Below, one piece after another: positions 1-7,253 of a DNA stretch of 12,924 nt. A model generated the notes under the pieces. That model did not search any database. It had not been told where the DNA came from and worked only from the letters and a program-made list of their open reading frames with translations. The translations under genes were made by a program, and so were the position numbers. The first letter of the stretch is position 1. The number at the start of each line of letters is the position of its first letter. Source of the DNA: an uncultured Bacilli bacterium (lineage in GTDB: Bacteria > Bacillota_I > Bacilli_A > RF39 > UBA660); contig CALVHK010000023.1 in NCBI GenBank assembly GCA_944327405.1, positions 1-12,924 on the forward strand. Reading direction: 5' to 3'.

Positions 1-6
1 TATAAT
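1..6 (+). promoter_or_regulatory. possible -10 box of the LemA-family gene
   Basis: The first six bases of the window are a perfect TATAAT. If this is a -10 element, transcription would start near base 13, only about 10 nt before the preferred ATG at 23. The mRNA would then begin almost at the ribosome binding site. The matching -35 would lie outside the window, so it cannot be checked here. In DNA this AT-rich the hexamer could also be chance. Confidence 0.35.
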
Positions 7-22
7 TTTTATGGTGAAGAAT

Positions 23-565
23 ATGTTGTGGTTATCTATTTTTTTAGTTATTTTAATTATTGTTTGTTTAATTGGTATATACTATGTGATTCATTTTAAT
101 CAGTTAAATGATTTGAAAACAAAAATTCATGAGGCAGAAGTAATTATTGATGAAGCATTAAGAGCAAAATATGATACGTTAATGCGGGTTAGTAACCATA
201 TCAGGAGTCATATGGATAATAATAAAAATTATTTTAAAGAATATGAGAAAATCAAAGACATGAATATGACTAATTTTGATGTTGATCGAAAATTAAATGA
301 AGGCTATACTTTGATTCTTAAAATGATTGATGACTTGAAACTGAATGAGGATGAAGAAATCACTTCTGAAATTAATCAAATTAAAAGATTGGATGAAAAA
401 CTTACCGCTGCGAAAAATTATTATAATAAAAATACCAGTGAAGAAAATGCTATTGTAAGAAAATTTCCTACGAATATTATTGCGAAGATTCATGGCTTTA
501 AAGTAAAATTATTCTTTGATGGAAAAGATATGGATGATGAAATAATAGACGACTTTAAAATGTAA
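23..565 (+). CDS. lemA: LemA family membrane protein
   Basis: This is a 180-residue protein with one N-terminal membrane segment (about residues 2-22) followed by a helical, charged domain. LemA-family hallmarks are visible: an early RAKYDTL segment (the RYDLIP-like position of the family), a central AAKNYYN segment, and a C-terminal FP-x-N-x-x-A-x-x-x-GF stretch ending in a Phe-rich strand. LemA proteins are membrane-anchored helical bundles of unsettled function; some are linked to envelope stress or proteases. I chose the ATG at 23 because GGTGA lies 5 nt upstream and because a possible -10 box at 1-6 would put the transcript start beyond the other in-frame ATG at 11. With the ATG at 11 the protein has 184 residues. 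The gene converges on ung and its stop lies in the shared terminator. Confidence 0.85.
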   Translation: MLWLSIFLVILIIVCLIGIYYVIHFNQLNDLKTKIHEAEVIIDEALRAKYDTLMRVSNHIRSHMDNNKNYFKEYEKIKDMNMTNFDVDRKLNEGYTLILKMIDDLKLNEDEEITSEINQIKRLDEKLTAAKNYYNKNTSEENAIVRKFPTNIIAKIHGFKVKLFFDGKDMDDEIIDDFKM

Positions 566-575
566 GTCGTCTATT
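544..575. terminator. bidirectional terminator between the lemA-like gene and ung
   Basis: A perfect 12 bp inverted repeat pairs 544-555 with 564-575 around an 8 nt loop (556-563). On the + strand the 3' arm runs straight into a T-tract, giving a good intrinsic terminator for the LemA gene. On the minus strand the hairpin is followed by a weaker TTATTT run and should end the long rplI-to-ung operon. The stem covers the last LemA codons and both stop codons. Confidence 0.85.
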
Positions 576-1236
576 TTTCTACTCTCCAGTCTATTTCTTT
601 TAACCCATTTTTTCTTAAAAATTCATTTGTTTTACTAAATGGTTTTGATCCAAAGAAACCATATCTAGCTGAAAATGGCGATGGATGTGGACTTGTTAAA
701 ACTAAATGTCTAGGATTGGTGATAAATTTTGCTTTTTCTTTGGCAAAATTCCCCCATAAAATAAATACTACTGGCTCTTCTTTTTCATTTAAAAGTCTAA
801 TAATATAATCAGTAAGACGTTCCCAGCCGAGTTTTCGATGAGATGCTGGAGTATCTTTAATGACTGTTAAAACAGCATTAAGAAGTAATACTCCTTCCCT
901 AGCCCAGCTCGTTAAATCACCGGTATGGGCTGGAGGTATTCCTAAATCATCATACAATTCTTTATAAATGTTTTGCAAAGATGGAGGAATAGCAACACCT
1001 TTTTGAACGGAAAAAGAAAGTCCATGAGCTTCGCCTACACCATGATATGGGTCTTGACCTACAATCACCACTTTAGTATCTTTATAACTCGTGAGCTTTA
1101 ATGCTTCAAAAATATGATCCTTGGGTGGAAAGACAGTATGATGGTTATACTCTTCTTCCACTACATGATAAAATTTCTTAAATCCAGGACTTTCCCATAT
1201 TATTTTTAACTTTTCATCCCAATCATTACCTATCAT
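571..1236 (-). CDS. ung: uracil-DNA glycosylase (family 1, Ung)
   Basis: Ung removes uracil from DNA to begin base excision repair. The 221 residues match the usual length of family-1 enzymes. All signature motifs are present: the water-activating loop GQDPYHG (60-66), the uracil-stacking GLSFSV (72-77), LLLN with the uracil-reading Asn (117-120), and HPSP (184-187) carrying the catalytic His. The gene is the last of the minus-strand operon, starting 6 bp after the stop of the unknown gene at 1243-1998. Only a weak purine-rich AGAAAGAAG precedes the ATG, so translation may depend partly on coupling to the upstream gene. Its stop codon sits in the bidirectional terminator at 544-575. Confidence 0.97.
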   Translation of the reverse strand: MIGNDWDEKLKIIWESPGFKKFYHVVEEEYNHHTVFPPKDHIFEALKLTSYKDTKVVIVGQDPYHGVGEAHGLSFSVQKGVAIPPSLQNIYKELYDDLGIPPAHTGDLTSWAREGVLLLNAVLTVIKDTPASHRKLGWERLTDYIIRLLNEKEEPVVFILWGNFAKEKAKFITNPRHLVLTSPHPSPFSARYGFFGSKPFSKTNEFLRKNGLKEIDWRVEK

Positions 1237-1242
1237 AAATCA

Positions 1243-1998
1243 CTACTTCTTTCTTATTAAGGCAAAATCCTTCATATGCACAATATCAAAATCATGAATA
1301 TATTGAATGTGGTTTCTGTTTAAATCAACTAAATTTGGCCACTCTGAAGGATTATTGCAACCAATATTTATATTCAAAGTTCCGTTGCTTCTAGCTCCAA
1401 TATAAAAATTAATTACTTGAGTATAAATTGTACTATATTCATATTCTTTATTGATAAATAAAGATATATAAGCTAAATTTGGCATTACTCTTTTTAAATC
1501 ATCAAGAGTTAAATCTATCAAAACCATAAATATTCTTAATTCATCTAGAAAATTATTTAAATTTCCAGTTTCTATATAATGTTTATATTCTTTTAAATAA
1601 ATTTGTTTTACTTTTAAAAGTTCATCTCTTAATTCTTCTAAAGAAAAAAAAGAATTTTTAGCTGTGTAGTTAAATGGTCTTAATATATCTTTGGTAATAT
1701 TTTTTAATATATCCTTTGGTAATTCTTTTATTAGCTTATCAAGAATATAATACATAGTATTTATTTCAAAATATCTTGAGTTAAAAAACTCTATTTTATC
1801 TTTATCACAAGCCTTATTTTTGCATGCCTCTAAGCCTTTATCATCGATATAAACTCCAACTGGTGCTAACTCATCACTATCAAAACGGTAAATGGCTGCT
1901 AGTTTTTTTAAATACTTGCTTCTTTCTTCCATACTTCCATAAACAAATTTATGCGTTGGTCGCATAATAATATCTTCTAATACTTGATTATATTCCAT
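1243..1998 (-). CDS. unrecognised conserved-looking protein, 251 aa
   Basis: I do not recognise this gene. The 251-residue product is soluble, with no signal peptide or membrane segment. It seems to alternate strands and helices: a strand HKFVYGS (17-23), a long helix, a strand PVGVYIDD (46-53), a mostly helical middle, and a C-terminal part with GARSNGTLNINIG, then a Trp-containing segment and YIHDFDIVHMKD. The strand-G-helix start resembles a P-loop NTPase whose Walker A lysine is gone (there is no GK[ST]), but this is only an impression of the fold. Two Cys (59, 64) lie close together. A GGGAG site 9 nt before the ATG is a good ribosome binding site. It sits between rlmH (12 bp upstream) and ung (6 bp downstream), so it is co-transcribed with both. 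Codon use looks like its neighbours, with no sign of recent transfer. Confidence 0.85.
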   Translation of the reverse strand: MEYNQVLEDIIMRPTHKFVYGSMEERSKYLKKLAAIYRFDSDELAPVGVYIDDKGLEACKNKACDKDKIEFFNSRYFEINTMYYILDKLIKELPKDILKNITKDILRPFNYTAKNSFFSLEELRDELLKVKQIYLKEYKHYIETGNLNNFLDELRIFMVLIDLTLDDLKRVMPNLAYISLFINKEYEYSTIYTQVINFYIGARSNGTLNINIGCNNPSEWPNLVDLNRNHIQYIHDFDIVHMKDFALIRKK

Positions 1999-2010
1999 GT
2001 TTTAAACTCC

Positions 2011-2448
2011 CTATTTATGATAATTTTCATGATTATTGATTTTAAAGGCACGATATATTTGTTCTAATAATATTCCTCGAAATAAACCATGAGGAAAAGT
2101 TAGGGATGAGAAAGAAAGCTTATAATTACTTCTAGCTTTAACTCTATTACTTAGCCCGGTAGAAGAACCAATTACAAAAGTAATAGTACTATGTGTAATA
2201 AAGGTTTTATCTAGTAATTTTGCAAAAGATACACTATCCATCTCTTTTCCTTCAATTTCTAGCGTAATTACATAATCTTTATTATCGATGTGTTTTAAAA
2301 TATACTCAGCTTCCCTCTCTAAATCTTCCTCATCTTTTAATTCAATTAACTCTAATTTATGATATTTTTCAATTCTACTAGCATAATCTCTTACTAATTC
2401 TTGTAAATAACTTTCTTTTAATTTTCCTAAACATATGATTTTAATCAT
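2011..2448 (-). CDS. rlmH: 23S rRNA (pseudouridine1915-N3)-methyltransferase RlmH
   Basis: RlmH is a SPOUT-fold, SAM-dependent enzyme that methylates pseudouridine 1915 in helix 69 of 23S rRNA on the assembled 70S ribosome. The 145-residue protein is slightly shorter than the usual ~159, mainly through a shorter middle. Family signatures are clear: MIKIICLGKLKE at the N-terminus, the SAM-binding loop FVIGSSTGLS (91-100), the LTFPHGLFRGILLEQIYRA knot region (116-134), and the conserved C-terminal YHK (143-145). The start overlaps the walJ-like stop as ATGA (4 nt), suggesting translational coupling. This adjacency to walJ recalls the B. subtilis walRKHIJ-htrC-rlmH region. Confidence 0.96.
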   Translation of the reverse strand: MIKIICLGKLKESYLQELVRDYASRIEKYHKLELIELKDEEDLEREAEYILKHIDNKDYVITLEIEGKEMDSVSFAKLLDKTFITHSTITFVIGSSTGLSNRVKARSNYKLSFSSLTFPHGLFRGILLEQIYRAFKINNHENYHK

Positions 2449-3209
2449 ACTTCAATAACCTCACTTATCTCATCTGGTTTGGCACAATGAATGTCTCGGA
2501 AGGCTATATTATAAGTATCAAAAATATGGTTAATTTCATTTAAGGCTAGCTCTTCTGTATTATTCTTTTCTGATAAGTGCATTAAGTAAATCTTTTTGGT
2601 TTTATCCCCAATTAGTTTTGTTAGATATAAACTGCAGGCATTATTCGACAAATGGCCGTAGTCTGATAGTACTCTACTTTTAAGCCAATCAGGGTATGGT
2701 CCGTGTTGTAACTTTTCAACATCATGATTGCTTTCAAATAAATATATTTCTTTGTTTTGTAAATACTTAAAATTCTTGTGATTTACATATCCTGTATCCG
2801 TTACATAAACTACCGAGTGTCCGTTTGATTCAAAAATAAAGTTTCTAGAGTCCGTTGCATCATGAGAAGAATGGATACAGCGTACTTGTAGGTTATTAAG
2901 TATTACTTCATCTTCGTAAATAAGGACATGTTCGTATTCATGAATATCATCTAATTCTTTAAACATTTCATTAGATATTACAATTGTTGGATGATATTTT
3001 TTCAAAAATGTTTTTAAAGCTGATATATGGTCGTCGTGTAAATGACTGATAAAAATATAATTAATTTCTTCTGGTTTTACTCCTATTGCTTCTAATTTTT
3101 CAACTATGTATTTCCGATTCTTTCCTATGTCTATTAATATTTTATAATTATCTATTTCAATATAAGTGGAATTGCCCCCTGAACCACTTGCTAGAACACA
3201 AACTTTCAT
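2445..3209 (-). CDS. walJ: MBL-fold metallo-hydrolase, WalJ/YycJ-like
   Basis: This 254-residue cytoplasmic metallo-beta-lactamase-fold protein has the hallmarks of the YycJ/WalJ group: SGSGGNSTYI near the N-terminus, the metal-binding HLHDDH (56-61), a third His in HSSHD (113-117), VTDTG with the bridging Asp (136-140), ESNHD (159-163), GHLSN (185-189) and the late HLSEKNN (211-217). WalJ-type proteins are proposed exonuclease-like or DNA-coordination factors tied to cell-wall/division timing; the precise reaction is unsettled. The start overlaps the upstream peptidase stop as TAATG, and the stop overlaps rlmH as ATGA, so the three genes look translationally coupled. No walR, walK, walH or walI is present in the window. 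Confidence 0.9.
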   Translation of the reverse strand: MKVCVLASGSGGNSTYIEIDNYKILIDIGKNRKYIVEKLEAIGVKPEEINYIFISHLHDDHISALKTFLKKYHPTIVISNEMFKELDDIHEYEHVLIYEDEVILNNLQVRCIHSSHDATDSRNFIFESNGHSVVYVTDTGYVNHKNFKYLQNKEIYLFESNHDVEKLQHGPYPDWLKSRVLSDYGHLSNNACSLYLTKLIGDKTKKIYLMHLSEKNNTEELALNEINHIFDTYNIAFRDIHCAKPDEISEVIEV

Positions 3210-4717
3210 TAGTATAAACTCATCGGATCTATGAAGTATGAACCACTAGTATAAGGATAACCATAAGAAATTGAATAGTGCAAGTGGGTACCAGTTGAAG
3301 AACCACTACTTCCCATATAACCAATCACTTGGCCACGACTCACTGTATCTCCTACTGATACAGTATTACTTGCGTTGTGAGCATACATACCATACATATT
3401 ATTACCATGATCGATAATCACATAATTACCAAGAGAACCACCACAAGAATTTCCATAATATCCAGTTGGATTACATGAATCATAAGTATATACTACTGTA
3501 CCACTTGCTATTGCATATATTGGGGAATTAAATCCCGTACCTGATATATCAATACCATCATGATGACGTCCCCAACGATATGTAAAGTAGCTGGTGATAA
3601 CATATGGTCTTGCGGTAGGCCAGCCCCAGTTTCCTGTTGATACCGGTGGATAAATCGGATAATTTGTGCCTCCAGATGGTCTTCTTGTTCCTACAACTAC
3701 TACTTGATCGACTGGTTCACGAATCGTTTCAGAACTAATGATTTCTGATCCTTGAGCTTGAACGCCATTGGTAACTGTAAATCTTTCAGTAACAAGTTCT
3801 TCACCATTTTGGCCCGCTATACGTACTTCTTCGTAATTTGTATACTCGGTATCGTCTTCTTCTTCCACAATTTCATAAGCAATTTCTTGAATAGAAACAC
3901 GATGAAGATCATAAACAAAATTTAGGACAGGGTTAATGTATGATACATTTAGAGTACTTCCTACTCTTAACATGACATCTTCACTTTTTAGTTCGGGATT
4001 AATTGTAAGTAAGTCCGAGGTTCCTAAACTATATTCTTCTGCAATAGATTCGATAGTGTCACCAAGACTCACGGTATAATATTCCATGTCTGGATCACTA
4101 CCAAATAATAAATATTGTGTTAAGTCATTTACATCTGTATATATTTTTTCATTAACACTAATATACGCTTCTTTAATCGTGATACTCTCTTCAAAATACA
4201 TGTTTTCAATAATAGAACCAGTATCTATGATTTCTTCTTGAGTACTATTGATATAGTTTTCATATGCTCCTTCGTCTAAAAAAGAGTTTATGAAATTGAT
4301 TAAAGCTTCATGAAATACTTCTTCATCTAATACGTTAATGGTAAACTCTGTTTCTTCTCCTTTTATCGTAATTACATATCCTCTTACGGTAAAATCATCA
4401 ACACTTTCTATTTTGTTATATACATCATTAATATTATCGGATTCATCACTATAAGTGTTCATAGCAATAATGGTTAAATCGGTTGGAGGATAAACACTTT
4501 CGACTTGATATTCTTCTTTTATAGATGTTTGGCTTTCATCAATTAGTCTATATAATTCTTCTTCATCATCAATAACACCAATAATTTCACCATGTAAATA
4601 TACTTGATATTTAGAATTGGCCTCTAGTAATATCTTATCCGTCATTTTACTTAAAAAAAGAATTAGAGTACTAATTAAAGTAATTAAAATAGTTATCATT
4701 ATTCCTCTTTTATTCAT
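3209..4717 (-). CDS. secreted/membrane-anchored M23 murein endopeptidase with LysM and G5 domains
   Basis: A probable peptidoglycan endopeptidase of 502 residues. An N-terminal hydrophobic segment (about 5-23) is a signal anchor. It is followed by a region of the YQVYLHGEIIGVIDDEE type seen at the front of Firmicute M23 proteins, a LysM domain (212-258; YYTVSLGDTIESIAEEY...INPEL), a G5-like domain (about 270-343) and a C-terminal M23 (LytM-type) domain. Zinc ligands are H386 and D390 (HHDGID) and the HLH motif at 478-480, with H447 the conserved extra His. All are intact, so it is likely active. C415 and C425 could form a disulphide. I chose the ATG at 4717 because a strong AAGGAGG lies 6 nt upstream; a longer in-frame start at 4744 would lack a site. 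The start overlaps the dnaB stop by 8 bp, so its ribosome binding site lies within the end of dnaB. Confidence 0.93.
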   Translation of the reverse strand: MNKRGIMITILITLISTLILFLSKMTDKILLEANSKYQVYLHGEIIGVIDDEEELYRLIDESQTSIKEEYQVESVYPPTDLTIIAMNTYSDESDNINDVYNKIESVDDFTVRGYVITIKGEETEFTINVLDEEVFHEALINFINSFLDEGAYENYINSTQEEIIDTGSIIENMYFEESITIKEAYISVNEKIYTDVNDLTQYLLFGSDPDMEYYTVSLGDTIESIAEEYSLGTSDLLTINPELKSEDVMLRVGSTLNVSYINPVLNFVYDLHRVSIQEIAYEIVEEEDDTEYTNYEEVRIAGQNGEELVTERFTVTNGVQAQGSEIISSETIREPVDQVVVVGTRRPSGGTNYPIYPPVSTGNWGWPTARPYVITSYFTYRWGRHHDGIDISGTGFNSPIYAIASGTVVYTYDSCNPTGYYGNSCGGSLGNYVIIDHGNNMYGMYAHNASNTVSVGDTVSRGQVIGYMGSSGSSTGTHLHYSISYGYPYTSGSYFIDPMSLY

Positions 4718-6068
4718 TATATCCTCCTTCATTCTTTTCAGCATGTAAATAATTTTTAAAATTACTCATGTTCAGTTCGAATAATAAACGATATAGACCG
4801 GTTGAACCTTTTCTGTGTTTAGCAATAATAACATCGATTGGCACAATCGTCTCTTTCTTTTCACTTTTGGCTTCATAATAGTCTTTTCTGTTTAAAAACA
4901 AAACTAAATCCGCATCTTGCTCTAGCGAACCTGATTCTCTTAAATCTACTAAGGCAGGCTCTTTGTTTTCACGTTTATCAACACTACGAGAAAGTTGGGC
5001 TAAAGCGATAACTGGAACTTGAAGCTCCATAGCCATGGTTTTAAAAGCACGAGATATTTCAGATACTTCTACTTGTCTTGATTCAACCCGGTTAGAACCT
5101 GTGGTAACAAGCTGCAAGTAGTCAATCACTACTAAGCCTAATCCATTTGGTTGGCTCGCAAGACGTCTACATTTAGCTTTAATCTCTGGTGCTGTGATAC
5201 TCGCATTATCCTCAATATAAATGTTGGTAGAAGCTAGTTTACTTAAAGCTTCATTGTATCTTTTCCAATCGTTATGTTCTAGTTTTCCTGTATTTAATTT
5301 ATATGAATCAATGCCTCCGACACTAGCAATCATTCGGTTAACAAGCATTTCTGCTGACATTTCTAGGTTAAATATAGCAATCGCTTTATCAGTTGAAAAA
5401 GCAGCATTGGTAGCTATATTTAGAGCAAAGGCAGTTTTTCCCATACCAGGACGAGCTGCTAGAATGATAAGCTCGCCTCCGTGAAGCCCGGCAGTTACTC
5501 GATCTAAATCGTAAAACCCCGTTCTAATTCCTGTTATATCACTTTTGTTTTTAGCTAGTTCTTCAAGACGTTCTTGGGCTCTACGTAACACTTCATGAAT
5601 GGGAACAAATTCGCTAGAACTTCTTGCTTTTACTACATTTAAAATGCTTCTTTCGGCATTATCTAACATGCTAGTAATATTCTCTTCGTTATAAGCACTT
5701 GCAACAATATCGGTTGCAGTATTAATTACATTTCTTCTTATCGCAGCATCTTTTAATATTTTGATATAGTATTCAAGGTTTGCTGATGTAACAACGGAAT
5801 CAATAACTTCGGTTAAATAAGTGATTCCCCCTATTTCATTAAATACCTTTTTCTTGTCTAATTCAGCTTTTACTGTTGTTAAATCAACGGGTGTTCCTTC
5901 TTTATATAAACTTATGATAGCATTAAAGATAGTTCTATTTTTTTCATTATAAAACATATCTTCGGTTACTTCTTCATTTATTTTTTCTAGAGCATCGCTA
6001 CTTAAAAAGGCAACGCCTAAAACACTCATCTCTGCTTCCAAATCACTCGGAAGGGCTCTTGAGGCCAT
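4710..6068 (-). CDS. dnaB: replicative DNA helicase DnaB (DnaC in B. subtilis)
   Basis: This is the hexameric replicative helicase that unwinds DNA at the fork. The 452 residues match the usual length. The N-terminal domain (about 5-105) starts with the typical ALPSDLEAEMSVLG. The RecA-like C-terminal domain (about 175-440) contains Walker A ARPGMGKT (205-212), the catalytic Glu in NLEMS (234-238), Walker B LVVIDYLQL with D316, the RESGSLEQDAD element (377-387) and the KHRKGSTG arginine-finger region (417-424). No intein or insertion is present. AGGTGA precedes the ATG by about 6 nt. It follows rplI by 12 bp, the common Firmicute rplI-dnaB pairing. Confidence 0.98.
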   Translation of the reverse strand: MASRALPSDLEAEMSVLGVAFLSSDALEKINEEVTEDMFYNEKNRTIFNAIISLYKEGTPVDLTTVKAELDKKKVFNEIGGITYLTEVIDSVVTSANLEYYIKILKDAAIRRNVINTATDIVASAYNEENITSMLDNAERSILNVVKARSSSEFVPIHEVLRRAQERLEELAKNKSDITGIRTGFYDLDRVTAGLHGGELIILAARPGMGKTAFALNIATNAAFSTDKAIAIFNLEMSAEMLVNRMIASVGGIDSYKLNTGKLEHNDWKRYNEALSKLASTNIYIEDNASITAPEIKAKCRRLASQPNGLGLVVIDYLQLVTTGSNRVESRQVEVSEISRAFKTMAMELQVPVIALAQLSRSVDKRENKEPALVDLRESGSLEQDADLVLFLNRKDYYEAKSEKKETIVPIDVIIAKHRKGSTGLYRLLFELNMSNFKNYLHAEKNEGGYNE

Positions 6069-6080
6069 AAAATCACCTAC

Positions 6081-6521
6081 TTACTTTTTTAGTTCAATCC
6101 TTAATTTAAATGTTACTTTTTTGTGAAGTACTATTTCTACTTCATGAATTCCTAGAGAATCTAGTTCTGTATCTAATTTGATACATTTTTTATCTATGGA
6201 ATAACCTAATTCTTTCAGTTTATCCGCTATTTGCTTGGTAGAAATTTTGCCAAATACTTTGTCGCTAGCACCTGTTTTTACTTTAAACGATACAATTTTG
6301 TTTTCCAATTCTTTTTTTATTTTTTGAAAACTTTCTATACGCTGCGCTTCTGTGGCTCTTTCTTCATCTAATCTTTTATCTAGTACTTCTTTACTTCTTT
6401 TGGTTAGAGGGACTGCTAGTTTGTTTTTGATTAAGTAATTATTTGCATATCCATCACTTACTTCTAATATATCATCTTTTTTACCAACTTTTCTTACGTC
6501 TTCTAGCAAAATAATTTTCAT
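6081..6521 (-). CDS. rplI: 50S ribosomal protein L9
   Basis: L9 binds 23S rRNA near the L1 stalk base and affects decoding fidelity. The 146 residues fit the family. The N-terminal domain shows MKIILLEDVRKVGKKDDI and the signature DGYANNYLI (23-31). The charged connecting helix spans about 40-75, and the C-terminal domain holds FGKISTKQIADKL and ends in VTFKLRIELKK. A good GGGTGG ribosome binding site lies 5 nt before the ATG. It is the first gene of the operon running down to ung. The leader is only about 20 nt from the predicted promoter, so no leader structure is evident. Confidence 0.98.
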   Translation of the reverse strand: MKIILLEDVRKVGKKDDILEVSDGYANNYLIKNKLAVPLTKRSKEVLDKRLDEERATEAQRIESFQKIKKELENKIVSFKVKTGASDKVFGKISTKQIADKLKELGYSIDKKCIKLDTELDSLGIHEVEIVLHKKVTFKLRIELKK

Positions 6522-6547
6522 ATAACCACCCTTTCTTACGTAACCTT

Positions 6548-6556
6548 ATTATATCA
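6548..6556 (-). promoter_or_regulatory. extended -10 promoter for the rplI-dnaB-...-ung operon
   Basis: Read on the minus strand, TGATATAAT gives a perfect -10 with the extended TGn element. At 17 bp spacing the -35 is poor (TTTAAT), as is common for extended -10 promoters. The predicted start near 6541 leaves a leader of about 20 nt. The element follows directly on the U-tract of the upstream terminator, so terminator and promoter are fused back to back. Confidence 0.7.
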
Positions 6557-6581
6557 AAAAAAAGCTACTAATTAAAGTAGT
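6556..6581 (-). terminator. terminator of the thioredoxin-like gene
   Basis: On the minus strand, CTACT (6580-6576) pairs with AGTAG (6569-6565) around a 6 nt loop. Flanking G-U and A-T pairs extend the stem, and an eight-T run follows (6563-6556). It begins immediately after the stop codon (6584-6582) and separates this gene from the rplI operon. Confidence 0.75.
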
Positions 6582-7133
6582 TTATTTTCTTCTTGAAAAA
6601 AATATCATGGCAATAAAACCTAAGACAATTACTCCAAATACACAATAAACTATAATTGTGGCAATAGGACTTGGCTCTCTATATAAGTCATCCAAAAGTT
6701 CTTCTTCTATATCTAGGCCATATTCACGAGAGGTTGCCGCTACAACATCTTCATATCCACCATTTTCGATGTAATTTTCGGCTATAGTAAATAATTCTTC
6801 CCAGGTTCCTGTTCCATATCCTTTTATGTATTCTGTTCCTACGACAAAGAATGGTGTTCCATAATTTGTTGTTTTGTCCACTTCCAGTTCGGTTGCTACT
6901 TGATCCATTAAAGTGGCATTTTCATCGTTTTCCCATACTTCATAAGTAACAATTTCAACATTGTCTGGTATTTCATCTCGATGGTTATTAATATAATCTA
7001 AGGCATGTTCACAATGTTCGCATGTACTTCCTCTAAATAAATAAACTCTAATTGTTTCTTCTTCGGCATTTACATGTAATGGCATTATCACTACACTTGC
7101 CATCATTAATAATATTATTAAAATCTTTTTCAA
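6582..7133 (-). CDS. membrane-anchored extracytoplasmic thioredoxin-like protein
   Basis: A likely thiol-disulphide protein outside the membrane. Residues 1-23 form a signal sequence (KK, hydrophobic core, then VNAEE). The thioredoxin-like domain follows with strand VYLFRGST, the redox motif CEHC (38-41) and the cis-Pro loop GTPFFVVG (92-99). Residues 157-178 form a membrane helix with an RRK stop-transfer tail, so the domain should face outward on a C-terminal anchor. I prefer the TTG at 7133 (183 aa): the promoter predicts a transcript start near 7148, and GAGG lies 11 nt upstream of the TTG. The GTG at 7142 (186 aa) would sit almost on that site. Whether it reduces, oxidises or isomerises cannot be told from sequence; no CcdA/DsbD-like partner is in the window. 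It is divergent from spoIVA. Confidence 0.85.
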   Translation of the reverse strand: MKKILIILLMMASVVIMPLHVNAEEETIRVYLFRGSTCEHCEHALDYINNHRDEIPDNVEIVTYEVWENDENATLMDQVATELEVDKTTNYGTPFFVVGTEYIKGYGTGTWEELFTIAENYIENGGYEDVVAATSREYGLDIEEELLDDLYREPSPIATIIVYCVFGVIVLGFIAMIFFSRRK

Positions 7134-7154
7134 AATAATCACATCCTCTAAAGT

Positions 7155-7183
7155 ATTATAACAGACAATATTTTTTTAGTAAA
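7155..7183 (-). promoter_or_regulatory. sigma-A-type promoter for the thioredoxin-like gene
   Basis: On the minus strand, -35 TTTACT (7183-7178; four of six consensus) is followed by a 17 bp spacer and a perfect -10 TATAAT (7160-7155) with an extended TGT before it. The predicted transcript start is about 7148, giving a very short leader that favours the TTG start at 7133. Confidence 0.7.
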
Positions 7184-7195
7184 GATAATTTTTTG

Positions 7196-7224
7196 TACTA
7201 TTTTTTGATGAAAGCTCATAGTTT
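7196..7224 (+). promoter_or_regulatory. candidate sigma-E promoter for spoIVA
   Basis: The + strand has TACTATT (7196-7202; six of seven matches to the B. subtilis sigma-E -35 KMATATT), a 14 bp spacer and CATAGTTT (7217-7224; six of eight to CATACAHT). spoIVA is a sigma-E gene in B. subtilis, so position and target agree. The predicted start near 7231 would put the ATG at 7236 almost at the 5' end, which supports the TTG at 7254. The match was made by eye, so confidence is moderate. Confidence 0.45.
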
Positions 7225-7253
7225 TAATTAGAAAGATGAAAGATGGTGAAATT

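Noticed and set aside
5221..5484. 87-codon open frame on the + strand within dnaB
   Set aside because: It is the antisense shadow of the DnaB ATPase core; no start site or domain supports it.
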